Shown in pieces: positions 49,929-63,200 of a stretch of DNA of 64,000 bases. The position numbers were made by a program, and so were the translations under genes. The DNA is taken from positions 1 through 64,000 of the forward strand of contig NC_083603.1 of the NCBI RefSeq assembly GCF_029168945.1, written 5' to 3'. The notes under the pieces were generated by a model. The model saw only the letters and a program-made list of their open reading frames with translations. It ran no database searches and was not told the DNA's origin. How positions within the stretch are numbered: the stretch's first letter is position 1; every line of letters begins with the position of its first letter. This DNA comes from Cannabis sativa (taxonomy: Eukaryota; Streptophyta; Magnoliopsida; Rosales; Cannabaceae).

Positions 49929-52900
49929 GTTAAAATTTCCCCTGAAAAGAAGAATATTTTCAATTAGGGGGCCATTTCAACAAATTTTAACCCAAAACCA
50001 ATCTTCATATTAATTTCTTAGTAGTAAAAATTCATTGTGACTAGTGGCAAAAAATATTCCGAGATTGGTCCGGGTCACAATTCAAAACGGGTACCACTAT
50101 CAGAAATGTGAGATTTTCACTATTTCGATTAAAACGATCGTTAGTGCAAGAAAAATAATTTTTCTCTCAACGTGTCCAAGAGAAAAGTGATGCACAACGG
50201 TCTTTTCTAGGCCCCCGTTAAATTTCATGATCTTTAGAGATTTGTAGGTCGAGATTTTAACAGATAACTAACGAGTGTAAGAGTAAGGAAAAAACTTGTT
50301 AAAATTTCCCCTGAAAAGAAGAATATTTTCAATTAGGGGGCCATTTCAAAAAATTTTAACCCAAAACCAATCTTCATATTCATTTCTTAGTAGTAAAAAT
50401 TCATTGTGACTAGTGGCAAAAAATATTCCGAGATTGGTCCGGGCCACATTTCACAAAGGGGTACCACTATCAGAAATGTGAGATTTTCACTATTTCGATT
50501 AAAACGATCGTTAGTGCAAGAAAACTAATTTTTCTCTCAACGTGTCCAAGAGAAAAGTCATGCACAACGGTCTTGGCTAGGCCCCGTGAAATTTCATGAT
50601 CTTTGGAGATGTGTAGGTCGAGATTTTAACAGATAACTAACGAGTGTAAGAGTAAGGAAAAAACTTGTTAAAATTTCCCCTGAAAAGAAGAATATTTTCA
50701 ATTAGGGGGCCGTTTCAACAAATTTTAACCCAAAACAAATATTCATATTCATTTCTTAGTAGTAAAAATTCATTGTGACTAGTGGCAAAAAATATTCCGA
50801 GATTGGTCCGGGCCACAATTCACAAAGGGGGTACCACTATCAGAAATGTGAGATTTTCACTATTTCGATTAAAATGATCGTTAGTGCAAAAAAACTTTTT
50901 CTCTGAACGTTTCCAAGAGAAAAGTGATGCACAACGGTCTGTTCTAGGCCCCCGTGAAATTTCATGATCTTTGGAGATGTGTAGGTCGAGATTTTAACAG
51001 ATAACTAACGAGTGTAAGAGTAACGAAAAAACTTGTTAAAATTTCCCCTGAAAAGAAGAATATTTTCAATTAGGGGGCCATTTGAACAAATTTTAACCCA
51101 AAACCAATCTTCATATTCATTTCTTAGTAGTAAAAATTCATTGTGACTAGTGGCAAAAAATATTCCGAGATTGGTCCGGGCCACATTTCACAAAGGGGTA
51201 CCACTATCAGAAATGTGAGATTTTCACTATTTCGATTAAAACGATCGTTAGTGCAAGAAAACTAATTTTTCTCTCAACGTGTCCAAGAGAAAAGTGATGC
51301 ACAACGGTCTTGGCTAGGCCCCCATGAAATTTCATTATCTTTGGAGATGTGTAGGTCGAGATTTTAACATATAACTAACGAGTGTAAGAGTAAGGAAAAA
51401 ACTTGTTAAAATTTCCCCTGAAAAGAAGAATATTTTCAATTAGGGGGCCATTTGAACAAATTTTAACCCAAAACCATTCTTCATATTCATTTCTTAGTAG
51501 TAAAAATTCATTGTGACTAGTGGCAAAAAATATTCCGAGATTGGTCCGGGCCACATTTCACAAAGGGGTACCACTATCAGAAATGTGAGATTTTCACTAT
51601 TTCGATTAAAACGATCGTTAGTGCAAGAAAACTAATTTTTCTCTCAACGTGTCCAAGAGAAAAGTGATGCACAACGGTCTTTTCTAGGCCCCCGTTAAAT
51701 TTCATGATCTTTAGAGATGTGTAGGTCGAGATTTTAACGTATAACTAACGAGTGTAAGAGTAAGGAAAAAACTTGTTAAAATTTCCCCTGAAAAGAAGAA
51801 TATTTTCAATTAGGGGGCCATTTCAAAAAATTTTAACCCAAAACCAATCTTCATATTCATTTCTTAGTAGTAAAACTTCATTGTGACTAGTGGCAAAAAA
51901 TATTCCGAGATTGGTCCGGGCCACATTTCACAAAGGGGTACCACTATCAGAAATGTGAGATTTTCACTATTTCGATTAAAACGATCGTTAGTGCAAGAAA
52001 ACTAATTTTTCTCTCAACGTGTCCAAGAGAAAAGTGATGCACAACGGTCTTGGCTAGGCCCCCGTCAAATTTCATGATCTTTGGAGATGTGTAGGTCGAG
52101 ATTTTAACAGATGACTAACGAGTGTAAGAGTAAGGAAAAAACTTGTTAAAATTTTCCCTGAAAAGAAGAATATTTTCAATTAGGGGGCCATTTCAACAAA
52201 TTTTAACCCAAAACCAATGTTCATATTCATTTCTTAGTAGTAAAAATTCATTATGACTAGTGGCAAAAAATATTCCGAGATTGGTCCGGGCCACAATTCA
52301 CAAAGGCGGTACCACTATCAGAAATGTGAGATTTTCACTATTTCGATTAAAACGATCGTTAGTGCAAGAAAACTAATTTTTCTCTCAACATTTCCAAGAG
52401 AAAAGTGATGCACAACGGTCTTTTCTAGGCCCCCGTTAAATTTCATGATCTTTGGAGATGTGTACGTCGAGATTTTAACAGATAACTAACGAGTGTAAGA
52501 GTAAGGAAAAAACTTTTTAAAATTTCCCATGAAAAGAAGAATATTTTATATTAGGGGGCCATTTCAACAAATTTTAACCCAAAACAACTCTTAATATTCA
52601 TTTCTTAGTAGTACAAATTCATTGTGACTAGTGGCATAAAATATTCCGAGATTGGTCCGGGCCACATTTCACAAAGGGGTACCACTATCATAAATGTGAG
52701 ATTTTCACTATTTCGATTAAAATGATCGTTAGTGCAAGAAAACTAATTTTTCTCTCAATGTGTCAAATAGAAAAGTGATGCACAACGGTCTAGGCTAGGC
52801 CCCCGTGAAATTTCATGATCTTTGGAGATGTGTAGGTTGAGATTTTTACAAATAACTAACGATTGTAAGAGTAAGGAAAAAACTTGTTAAAATTTCCCCT

Positions 52901-54734
52901 GAAAAGAAGAATATTTTCAATTAGGGGGCTATTTCAACAAATTTTAAACCAAAACCAATCTTCGTATTCATTTCTTAGTAGTACAAATTGATTGTGACTA
53001 GTGGCAAAAAATATTTTAAAATTTGTCCAGGCCACATTTCACAAAGGGGTACCACTATCGGAAGTGTGAGATTTTCACTATTTCGATTAAAATGATCGTT
53101 AGTGCAAGAAAACTAATTTTTCTATCAACGTGTCCAATAGAAAAGTGATGCACAACGGTCTTTGCTAGGCCCCCGTGAAATTTCATGATCTTTCGAGATG
53201 TGTAGGTTGAGATTTTAACAGATAACTAACGAGTGTAAGAGTAAGGAAAAAACTTGTTAAAATTTCCCCTGAAAAGAAGAATATTTTCAATTAGGGGGCC
53301 ATTTCAACAAATTTTAACCCAAAACCATTCTTCATATTCATTTCTTAGTAGAAAAAATTTATTGTGACTAGTGGCAAATAAAATTCCGAGATTGGTCCGG
53401 GCCACATTTCACAAAGGGGTACCACTATCAGAAATGTGAGATTTTCACTATTTCGATTAAAACGATCGTTAGTGCAAGAAAACTAATTTTTCTCTCAACG
53501 TGTCCAAGAGAAAAGTGATGCACAACGGTATTGGCTAGGCCCCCGTGAAATTTCATGATCTTTGGAGATGTGTAGGTTGAGATTTTAACAGATAACTAAC
53601 GAGTGTAAAAGTAAGGAAAAAACTTGTTAAAATTTCCCCTGAAAAGAAGAATATTTTCAATTAGGGGGCCATTTCAACAAATTTTAACCCAAAACCATTC
53701 TTCATATTCATTTCTTAGTAGTACAAATTGATTGTGACTAGTGGCATAAAATATTCCGAGATTGGTCCGGGCCACATTTCACAAAGGGGTACCACTATCA
53801 TAAATGTGAGATTTTCACTATTTCGATTAAAACGATCGTTAGTGCAAGAAAACTAATTTTTCTCTCAACGTGTCCAAGAGAAAAGTGATGCACAACGGTC
53901 TTGGCTGGGCCCCGTGTAATATCATGATCTTTGGAGATGTGTAGGTTGAGATTTTAACAGATAACTAACGAGTGTAAGAGTAAGGAAAAAACTTGTAAAA
54001 ATTTCCCCTATAAAGAAGAATATTTTCAATTAGGGGGCCATTTCAACAAATTTTAACCCAAAACCATTCTTCATATTCATTTCTTAGTAGTACAAATTGA
54101 TTGTGACTAGTGGCATAAAATATTCCGAGATTGGTCCGGGCCACATTTCACAAAGGGGTACCACTATCAGAAATGTGAGATTTTCACTATTTCGATTAAA
54201 ACGATCGTTAGTGCAAGAAAACTAATTTTTCTCTCAACGTGTCCAAGAGAAAAGTGATGCACAACGGTCTTGGCTAGGCCCCCGTGAAATTTCATGATCT
54301 TTGGAGATGTGTAGGTTGAGATTTTAACAGATAACTAACAAGTGTAAGAGTAAGGAAAAAACTTGTTAAAATTTCCCCTGAAAAGAAGAATATTTTCAAT
54401 TAGGGGGCCATTTCAACAAATTTTAACCAAAAACCATTCTTCATATTCATTTCTTAGTAGTGCAAATTGATTGTGACTAGTGGCATAAAATATTCCGAGA
54501 TTGGTCCGGGCCACATTTCACAAAGGGGTACCACTATCAGAAATGTGAGATTTTCACTATTTCGATTAAAACAATCGTTAGTGCAAGAAAACTAATTTTT
54601 CTCTCAACGTGTCCAAGAGAAAAGTGATGCACAACGGTCTTTGCTAGGCCCCCGTGAAATTTCATGATCTTTGGAGATGTGTAGGTTGAGATTTTAACAG
54701 ATAACTAACGAGTGTAAGAGTAAGGAAAAAACTT
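49929..54734 (+). repeat. Zone 5 HOR copy 4, rearranged (13 monomers)
   Basis: Starts: 49929 A, 50298 B, 50667 C, 51035 D, 51405 D-like, 51775 B, 52145 L, 52516 F, 52886 G, 53256 H, 53626 I, 53995 J, 54365 K. Type L (AACCAATGTTCAT, CATTATGAC, AAAGGCGGTACC, CTCAACATTTCC, CTTTTCTAGG) takes the place of E before F. The D-like monomer at 51405 has an A-like tail (CTTTTCTAGG, GTTAAAT, TTTAGAG). Confidence 0.88.
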
Positions 54735-57700
54735 GTTAAAATTTCCCCTGAAAAGAAGAATATTTTCAATTAGGGGGCCATTTCAACAAATTTTAACCCA
54801 AAACCAATCTTCATATTAATTTCTTAGTAGTAAAAATTCATTGTGACTAGTGGCAAAAAATATTCCGAGATTGGTCCGGGCCACAATTCAAAACGGGTAC
54901 CACTATCAGAAATGTGAGATTTTCACTATTTCGATTAAAACGATCGTTAGTGCAAGAAAAATAATTTTTCTCTCAACGTGTCCAAGAGAAAAGTGATGCA
55001 CAACGGTCTTTTCTAGGCCCCCGTTAAATTTCATGATCTTTAGAGATGTGTAGGTCGAGATTTTAACAGATAACTAACGAGTGTAAGAGTAAGGAAAAAA
55101 CTTGTTAAAATTTCCCCTGAAAAGAAGAATATTTTCAATTAGGGGGCCATTTCAAAAAATTTTAACCCAAAACCAATCTTCATATTCATTTCTTAGTAGT
55201 AAAAATTCATTGTGACTAGTGGCAAAAAATATTCCGAGATTGGTCCGGGCCACATTTCACAAAGGGGTACCACTATCAGAAATGTGAGATTTTCACTATT
55301 TCGATTAAAACGATCGTTAGTGCAAGAAAACTAATTTTTCTCTCAACGTGTCCAAGAGAAAAGTCATGCACAACGGTCTTGGCTAGGCCCCCGTGAAATT
55401 TCATGATCTTTGGAGATGTGTAGGTCGAGATTTTAACAGATACCTAACGAGTGTAAGAGTAAGGAAAAAACTTGTTAAAATTTCCCCTGAAAAGAAGAAT
55501 ATTTTCAATTAGGGGGCCGTTTCAACAAATTTTAACCCAAAACAAATATTCATATTCATTTCTTAGTAGTAAAAATTCATTGTGACTAGTGGCAAAAAAT
55601 ATTCCGAGATTGGTCCGGGCCACAATTCACAAAGGGGGTACCACTATCAGAAATGTGAGATTTTCACTATTTCGATTAAAACGATCGTTAGTGCAAAAAA
55701 ACTTTTTCTCTGAACGTTTCCAAGAGAAAAGTGATGCACAACGGTCTTTTCTAGGCCCCCGTTAAATTTCATGATCTTTGGAGATGTGTACGTCGAGATT
55801 TTAACAGATAACTAACGAGTGTAAGAGTAAGGAAAAAACTTTTTAAAATTTCCCATGAAAAGAAGAATATTTTATATTAGGGGGCCATTTCAACAAATTT
55901 TAACCCAAAACCACTCTTAATATTCATTTCTTAGTAGTACAAATTCATTGTGACTAGTGGCAAAAAATATTCCGAGATTGGTCCGGGCCACATTTCACAA
56001 AGGGGTACCACTATCAGAAATGTGAGATTTTCACTATTTCGATTAAAATGATCGTTAGTGCAAGAAAACTAATTTTTCTCTCAATGTGTCAAATAGAAAA
56101 GTGATGCACAACGGTCTAGGCTAGGCCCCCGTGAAATTTCATGATCTTTGGAGATGTGTAGGTTGAGATTTTTACAAATAACTAACGATTGTAAGAGTAA
56201 GGAAAAAACTTGTTAAAATTTCCCCTGAAAAGAAGAATATTTTCAATTAGGGGGCCATTTCAACAAATTTTAACCCAAAACCATTCTTCATATTCATTTC
56301 TTAGTAGTAAAAATTTATTATGACTAGTGGCAAATAAAATTCCGAGATTGGTCCGGGCCACATTTCACAAAGGGGTACCACTATCAGAAATGTGAGATTT
56401 TCACTATTTCGATTAAAACGATCGTTAGTGCAAGAAAACTAATTTTTCTCTCAACGTGTCCAAGAGAAAAGTGATGCACAACGGTCTTGGCTAGGCCCCC
56501 GTCAAATTTCATGATCTTTGGAGATGTGTAGCTCGAGATTTTAACAGATAACTAACGAGTGTAAGAGTAAGGAAAAAACTTGTTAAAATTTCCCATGAAA
56601 AGAAGAATATTTTCAATTAGGGGGCCATTTCAACAAATTTTAACCCAAAACCAATGTTCATATTCATTTCTTAGTAGTAAAAATTCATTATGACTAGTGG
56701 CAAAAAATATTCCGAGATTGGTCCGGGCCACAATTCACAAAGGCGGTACCACTATCAGAAATGTGAGATTTTCACTATTTCGATTAAAACGATCGTTAGT
56801 GCAAGAAAACTAATTTTTCTCTCAACATTTCCAAGAGAAAAGTGATGCACAACGGTCTTTTCTAGGCCCCCGTTAAATTTCATGATCTTTGGAGATGTGT
56901 ACGTCGAGATTTTAACAGATAACTAACGAGTGTAAGAGTAAGGAAAAAACTTTTTAAAATTTCCCATGAAAAGAAGAATATTTTATATTAGGGGGTCATT
57001 TCAACAAATTTTAACCCAAAACCACTCTTAATATTCATTTCTTAGTAGTACAAATTCATTGTGACTAGTGGCAAAAAATATTCCGAGATTGGTCCGGGCC
57101 ACATTTCACAAAGGGGTACCACTATCAGAAATGTGAGATTTTCACTATTTCGATTAAAATGATCGTTAGTGCAAGAAAACTAATTTTTCTCTCAATGTGT
57201 CAAATAGAAAAGTGATGCACAACGGTCTAGGCTAGGCCCCCGTGAAATTTCATGATCTTTGGAGATGTGTAGGTTGAGATTTTTACAAATAACTAACGAT
57301 TGTAAGAGTAAGGAAAAAACTTGTTAAAATTTCCCCTGAAAAGAAGAATATTTTCAATTAGGGGGCCATTTCAACAAATTTTAACCCAAAACCATTCTTC
57401 ATATTCATTTCTTAGTAGTAAAAATTTATTATGACTAGTGGCAAATAAAATTCCGAGATTGGTCCGGGCCACATTTCACAAAGGGGTACCACTATCAGAA
57501 ATGTGAGATTTTCACTATTTCGATTAAAACGATCGTTAGTGCAAGAAAACTAATTTTTCTCTCAATGTGTCCAAGAGAAAAGTGATGCACAACGGTCTTG
57601 GCTAGGCCCCCGTGAAATTTCATGATCTTTGGAGATGTGTAGGTGGAGATTTTAACAGATAACTAACGAGTGTAAGAGTAAGGAAAAAACTTGTAAAAAT

Positions 57701-60283
57701 TTCCCCTGTAAAGAAGAATATTTTCAATTAGGGGGCCATTTCAACAAATTTTAACCCAAAACCATTCTTCATATTCATTTCTTAGTAGTACAAATTGATT
57801 GTGACTAGTGGCATAAAATATTCCGAGATTGGTCCGGGCCACATTTCACAAAGTGGTACCACTATCAGAAATGTGAGATTTTCACTATTTCAATTAAAAC
57901 GATCGTTAGTGCAAGAAAACTAATTTTTCTCTCAACGTGTCCAAGAGAAAAGTGATGCACAACGGTCTTTTCTAGGCCCCCGTTAAATTTCATGATCTTT
58001 GGAGATGTGTACGTCGAGATTTTAACAGATAACTAACGAGTGTAAGAGTAAGGAAAAAACTTTTTAAAATTTCCCATGAAAAGAAGAATATTTTATATTA
58101 GGGGGCCATTTCAACAAATTTTAACCCAAAACCACTCTTAATATTCATTTCTTAGTAGTACAAATTCATTGTGACTAGTGGCAAAAAATATTCCGAGATT
58201 GGTCCGGGCCACATTTCACAAAGGGGTACCACTATCAGAAATGTGAGATTTTCACTATTTCGATTAAAATGATCGTTAGTGCAAGAAAACTAATTTTTCT
58301 CTCAATGTGTCAAATAGAAAAGTGATGCACAACGGTCTAGGCTAGGCCCCCGTGAAATTTCATGATCTTTGGAGATGTGTAGGTTGAGATTTTTACAAAT
58401 AACTAACGATTGTAAGAGTAAGGAAAAAACTTGTTAAAATTTCCCCTGAAAAGAAGAATATTTTCAATTAGGGGGCTATTTCAACAAATTTTAAACCAAA
58501 ACCAATCTTCGTATTCATTTCTTAGTAGTACAAATTGATTGTGACTAGTGGCAAAAAATATTCCAAAATTTGTCCAGGCCACATTTCACAAAGGGGTACC
58601 ACTATCGGAAGTGTGAGATTTTCACTATTTCGATTAAAATGATCGTTAGTGCAAGAAAACTAATTTTTCTATCAACGTGTCCAATAGAAAAGTGATGCAC
58701 AACGGTCTTTGCTAGGCCCCCGTGAAATTTCATGATCTTTCGAGATGTGTAGGTTGAGATTTTAACAGATAACTAACGAGTGTAAGAGTAAGGAAAAAAC
58801 TTGTTAAAATTTCCCCTGAAAAGAAGAATATTTTCAATTAGGGGGCCATTTCAACAAATTTTAACCCAAAACCATTCTTCATATTCATTTCTTAGTAGTA
58901 AAAATTTATTGTGACTAGTGGCAAATAAAATTCCGAGATTGGTCCGGGCCACATTTCACAAAGGGGTACCACTATCAGAAATGTGAGATTTTCACTATTT
59001 CGATTAAAACGATCGTTAGTGCAAGAAAACTAATTTTTCTCTCAACGTGTCCAAGAGAAAAGTGATGCACAACGGTATTGGCTAGGCCCCCGTGAAATTT
59101 CATGATCTTTGGAGATGTGTAGGTTGAGATTTTAACAGATAACTAACGAGTGTAAAAGTAAGGAAAAAACTTGTTAAAATTTCCCCTGAAAAGAAGAATA
59201 TTTTCAATTAGGGGGCCATTTCAACAAATTTTAACCCAAAACCATTCTTCATATTCATTTCTTAGTAGTACAAATTGATTGTGACTAGTGGCATAAAATA
59301 TTCCGAGATTGGTCCGGGCCACATTTCACAAAGGGGTACCACTATCAGAAATGTGAGATTTTCACTATTTCGATTAAAACGATCGTTAGTGCAAGAAAAC
59401 TAATTTTTCTCTCAACGTGTCCAAGAGAAAAGTGATGCACAACGGTCTTGGCTAGGCCCCCGTGAAATATCATGATCTTTGGAGATGTGTAGGTTGAGAT
59501 TTTAACAGATAACTAACGAGTGTAAGAGTAAGGAAAAAACTTGTAAAAATTTCCCCTATAAAGAAGAATATTTTCAATTAGGGGGCCATTTCAACAAATT
59601 TTAACCCAAAACCATTCTTCATATTCATTTCTTAGTAGTACAAATTGATTGTGACTAGTGGCATAAAATATTCCGAGATTGGTCCGGGCCACATTTCACA
59701 AAGGGGTACCACTATCAGAAATGTGAGATTTTCACTATTTCGATTAAAACGATCGTTAGTGCAAGAAAACTAATTTTTCTCTCAACGTGTCCAAGAGAAA
59801 AGTGATGCACAACGGTCTTGGCTAGGCCCCCGTGAAATTTCATGATCTTTGGAGATGTGTAGGTTGAGATTTTAACGAGATAACTAACAAGTGTAAGAGT
59901 AAGGAAAAACTTGTTAAAATTTCCCCTGAAAAGAAGAATATTTTCAATTAGGGGGCCATTTCAACAAATTTTAACCAAAAACCATTCTTCATATTCATTT
60001 CTTAGTAGTACAAATTGATTGTGACTAGTGGCATAAAATATTCCGAGATTGGTCCGGGCCACATTTCACAAAGGGGTACCACTATCAGAAATGTGAGATT
60101 TTCACTATTTCGATTAAAACAATCGTTAGTGCAAGAAAACTAATTTTTCTCTCAACGTGTCCAAGAGAAAAGTGATGCACAACGGTCTTCGCTAGGCCCC
60201 CGTGAAATTTCATGATCTTTGGAGATGTGTAGGTTGAGATTTTAACCGTATAACTAACGAGTGTAAGAGTAAGGAAAAAACTT
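54735..60283 (+). repeat. Zone 5 HOR copy 5, rearranged (15 monomers)
   Basis: Starts: 54735 A, 55104 B, 55474 C/E hybrid, 55842 F, 56212 H-variant, 56582 L, 56953 F, 57323 H-variant/D hybrid, 57693 E, 58063 F, 58433 G, 58803 H, 59173 I, 59543 J, 59913 K. The H variants at 56212 and 57323 share TTTATTATGAC. F followed by this H variant occurs twice, 1111 bp apart. The last seven monomers return to the canonical order. Confidence 0.88.
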
Positions 60284-63200
60284 GTTAAAATTTCCCCTGA
60301 AAAGAAGAATATTTTCAATTAGGGGGCCATTTCAACAAATTTTAACCCAAAACCAATCTTCATATTAATTTCTTAGTAGTAAAAATTCATATTGACTAGT
60401 GGCAAAAAATATTCCGAGATTGGTCCGGGCCACAATTCAAAACGGGTACCACTATCAGAAATGTGAGATTTTCACTATTTCGATTAAAACGATCGTTAGT
60501 GCAAGAAAAATAATTTTTCTCTCAACGTGTCCAAGAGAAAAGTGATGCACAACGGTCTTTTCTAGGCCCCCGTTAAATTTCATGATCTTTAGAGATGTGT
60601 AGGTCGAGATTTTAACAGATAACTAACGAGTGTAAGAGTAAGGAAAAAACTTGTTAAAATTTCCCCTGAAAAGAAGAATATTTTCAATTAGGGGGCCATT
60701 TCAAAAAATTTTAACCCAAAACCAATCTTCATATTCATTTCTTAGTAGTAAAAATTCATTGTGACTAGTGGCAAAAAATATTCCGAGATTGGTCCGGGCC
60801 ACATTTCACAAAGGGGTACCACTATCAGAAATGTGAGATTTTCACTATTTCGATTAAAATGATCGTTAGTGCAAGAAAACTAATTTTTCTCTAAACGTGT
60901 CCAAGAGAAAAGTCATGCACAACGGTCTTGGCTAGGCCCCCGTGAAATTTCATGATCTTTGGAGATGTGTAGGTCGAGATTTTAACAGATAACTAACGAG
61001 TGTAAGAGTAAGGAAAAAACTTGTTAAAATATCCCCTGAAAAGAAGAATATTTTCAATTAGGGGGCCGTTTCAACAAATTTTAACCCAAAACAAATATTC
61101 ATATTCATTTCTTAGTAGTAAAAATTCATTGTGACTAGTGGCAAAAAATATTCCGAGATTGGTCCGGGCCACAATTCACAAAGGGGGTACCACTATCAGA
61201 AATGTGAGATTTTCACTATTTCGATTAAAATGATCGTTAGTGCAAAAAAACTTTTTCTCTGAACGTTTCCAAGAGAAAAGTGATGCACAACGGTCTGTTC
61301 TAGGCCCCCGTTAAATTTCATGATCTTTAGAGATGTGTAGGTCGAGATTTTAACAGATAACTAACGAGTGTAAGAGTAAGGAAAAAACTTGTTAAAATTT
61401 CCCCTGAAAAGAAGAATATTTTCAATTAGGGGGCCATTTCAAAAAATTTTAACCCAAAACCAATCTTCATATTCATTTCTTAGTAGTAAAAATTCATTGT
61501 GACTAGTGGCAAAAAATATTCCGAGATTGGTCCGGGCCACATTTCACAAAGGGGTACCACTATCAGAAATGTGAGATTTTCACTATTTCGATTAAAATGA
61601 TCGTTAGTGCAAGAAAACTAATTTTTCTCTAAACGTGTCCAAGAGAAAAGTCATGCACAACGGTCTTGGCTAGGCCCCCGTGAAATTTCATGATCTTTGG
61701 AGATGTGTAGGTCGAGATTTTAACAGATAACTAACGAGTGTAAGAGTAAGGAAAAAACTTGTTAAAATTTCCCCTGAAAAGAAGAATATTTTCAATTAGG
61801 GGGCCGTTTCAACAAATTTTAACCCAAAACAAATATTCATATTCATTTCTTAGTAGTAAAAATTCATTGTGACTAGTGGCAAAAAATATTCCGAGATTGG
61901 TCCGGGCCACATTTCACAAAGGGGTACCACTATCAGAAATGTGAGATTTTCACTATTTCGATTAAAACGATCGTTAGTGCAAGAAAACTAATTTTTCTCT
62001 CAACGTGTCCAAGAGAAAAGTGATGCACAACGGTCTTGGCTAGGCCCCCGTGAAATTTCATGATCTTTGGAGATGTGTAGGTCGAGATTTTAACAGATAA
62101 CTAACGAGTGTAAGAGTAACGAAAAAACTTGTTAAAATTTCCCCTGAAAAGAAGTATATTTTCAATTAGGGGGCCATTTGAACAAATTTTAACCCAAAAC
62201 CAATCTTTATATTCATTTCTTAGTAGTAAAAATTCATTGTGACTAGTGGCAAAAAATATTCCGAGATTGGTCCGGGCCACATTTCACAAAGGGGTACCAC
62301 TATCAGAAATGTGAGATTTTCACTATTTCGATTAAAACAATCGTTAGTGCAAGAAAACTAATTTTTCTCTCAACGTGTCCAAGAGAAAAGTGATGCACAA
62401 CGGTCTTGGCTAGGCCCCCATGAAATTTCATGATCTTTGGAGATGTGTAGGTCGAGATTTTAACAGATAACTAACGAGTGTAAGAGTAAGGAAAAAACTT
62501 GTTAAAATTTCCCCTGAAAAGAAGAATATTTTCAATTAGGGGGCCATTTGAACAAATTTTAACCCAAAACCATTCTTCATATTCATTTCTTAGTAGTAAA
62601 AATTCATTGTGACTAGTGGCAAAAAATATTCCGAGATTGGTCCGGGCCACATTTCACAAAGGGGTACCACTATCAGAAATGTGAGATTTTCACTATTTCG
62701 ATTAAAACGATCGTTAGTGCAAGAAAACTAATTTTTCTCTCAACGTGTCCAAGAGAAAAGTGATGCACAACGGTCTTGGCTAGGCCCCCGTGAAATTTCA
62801 TGATCTTTGGAGATGTGTAGGTGGAGATTTTAACAGATAACTAACGAGTGTAAGAGTAAGGAAAAAACTTGTAAAAATTTCCCCTGTAAAGAAGAATATT
62901 TTCAATTAGGGGGCCATTTCAACAAATTTTAACCCAAAACCATTCTTCATATTCATTTCTTAGTAGTACAAATTGATTGTGACTAGTGGCATAAAATATT
63001 CCGAGATTGGTCCGGGCCACATTTCACAAAGTGGTACCACTATCAGAAATGTGAGATTTTCACTATTTCAATTAAAACGATCGTTAGTGCAAGAAAACTA
63101 ATTTTTCTCTCAATGTGTCCAAGAGAAAAGTGATGCACAACGGTCTTGGCTAGGCCGCCGTGAAATTTCATGATCTTTGGAGATGTGTAGGTGGAGATTT

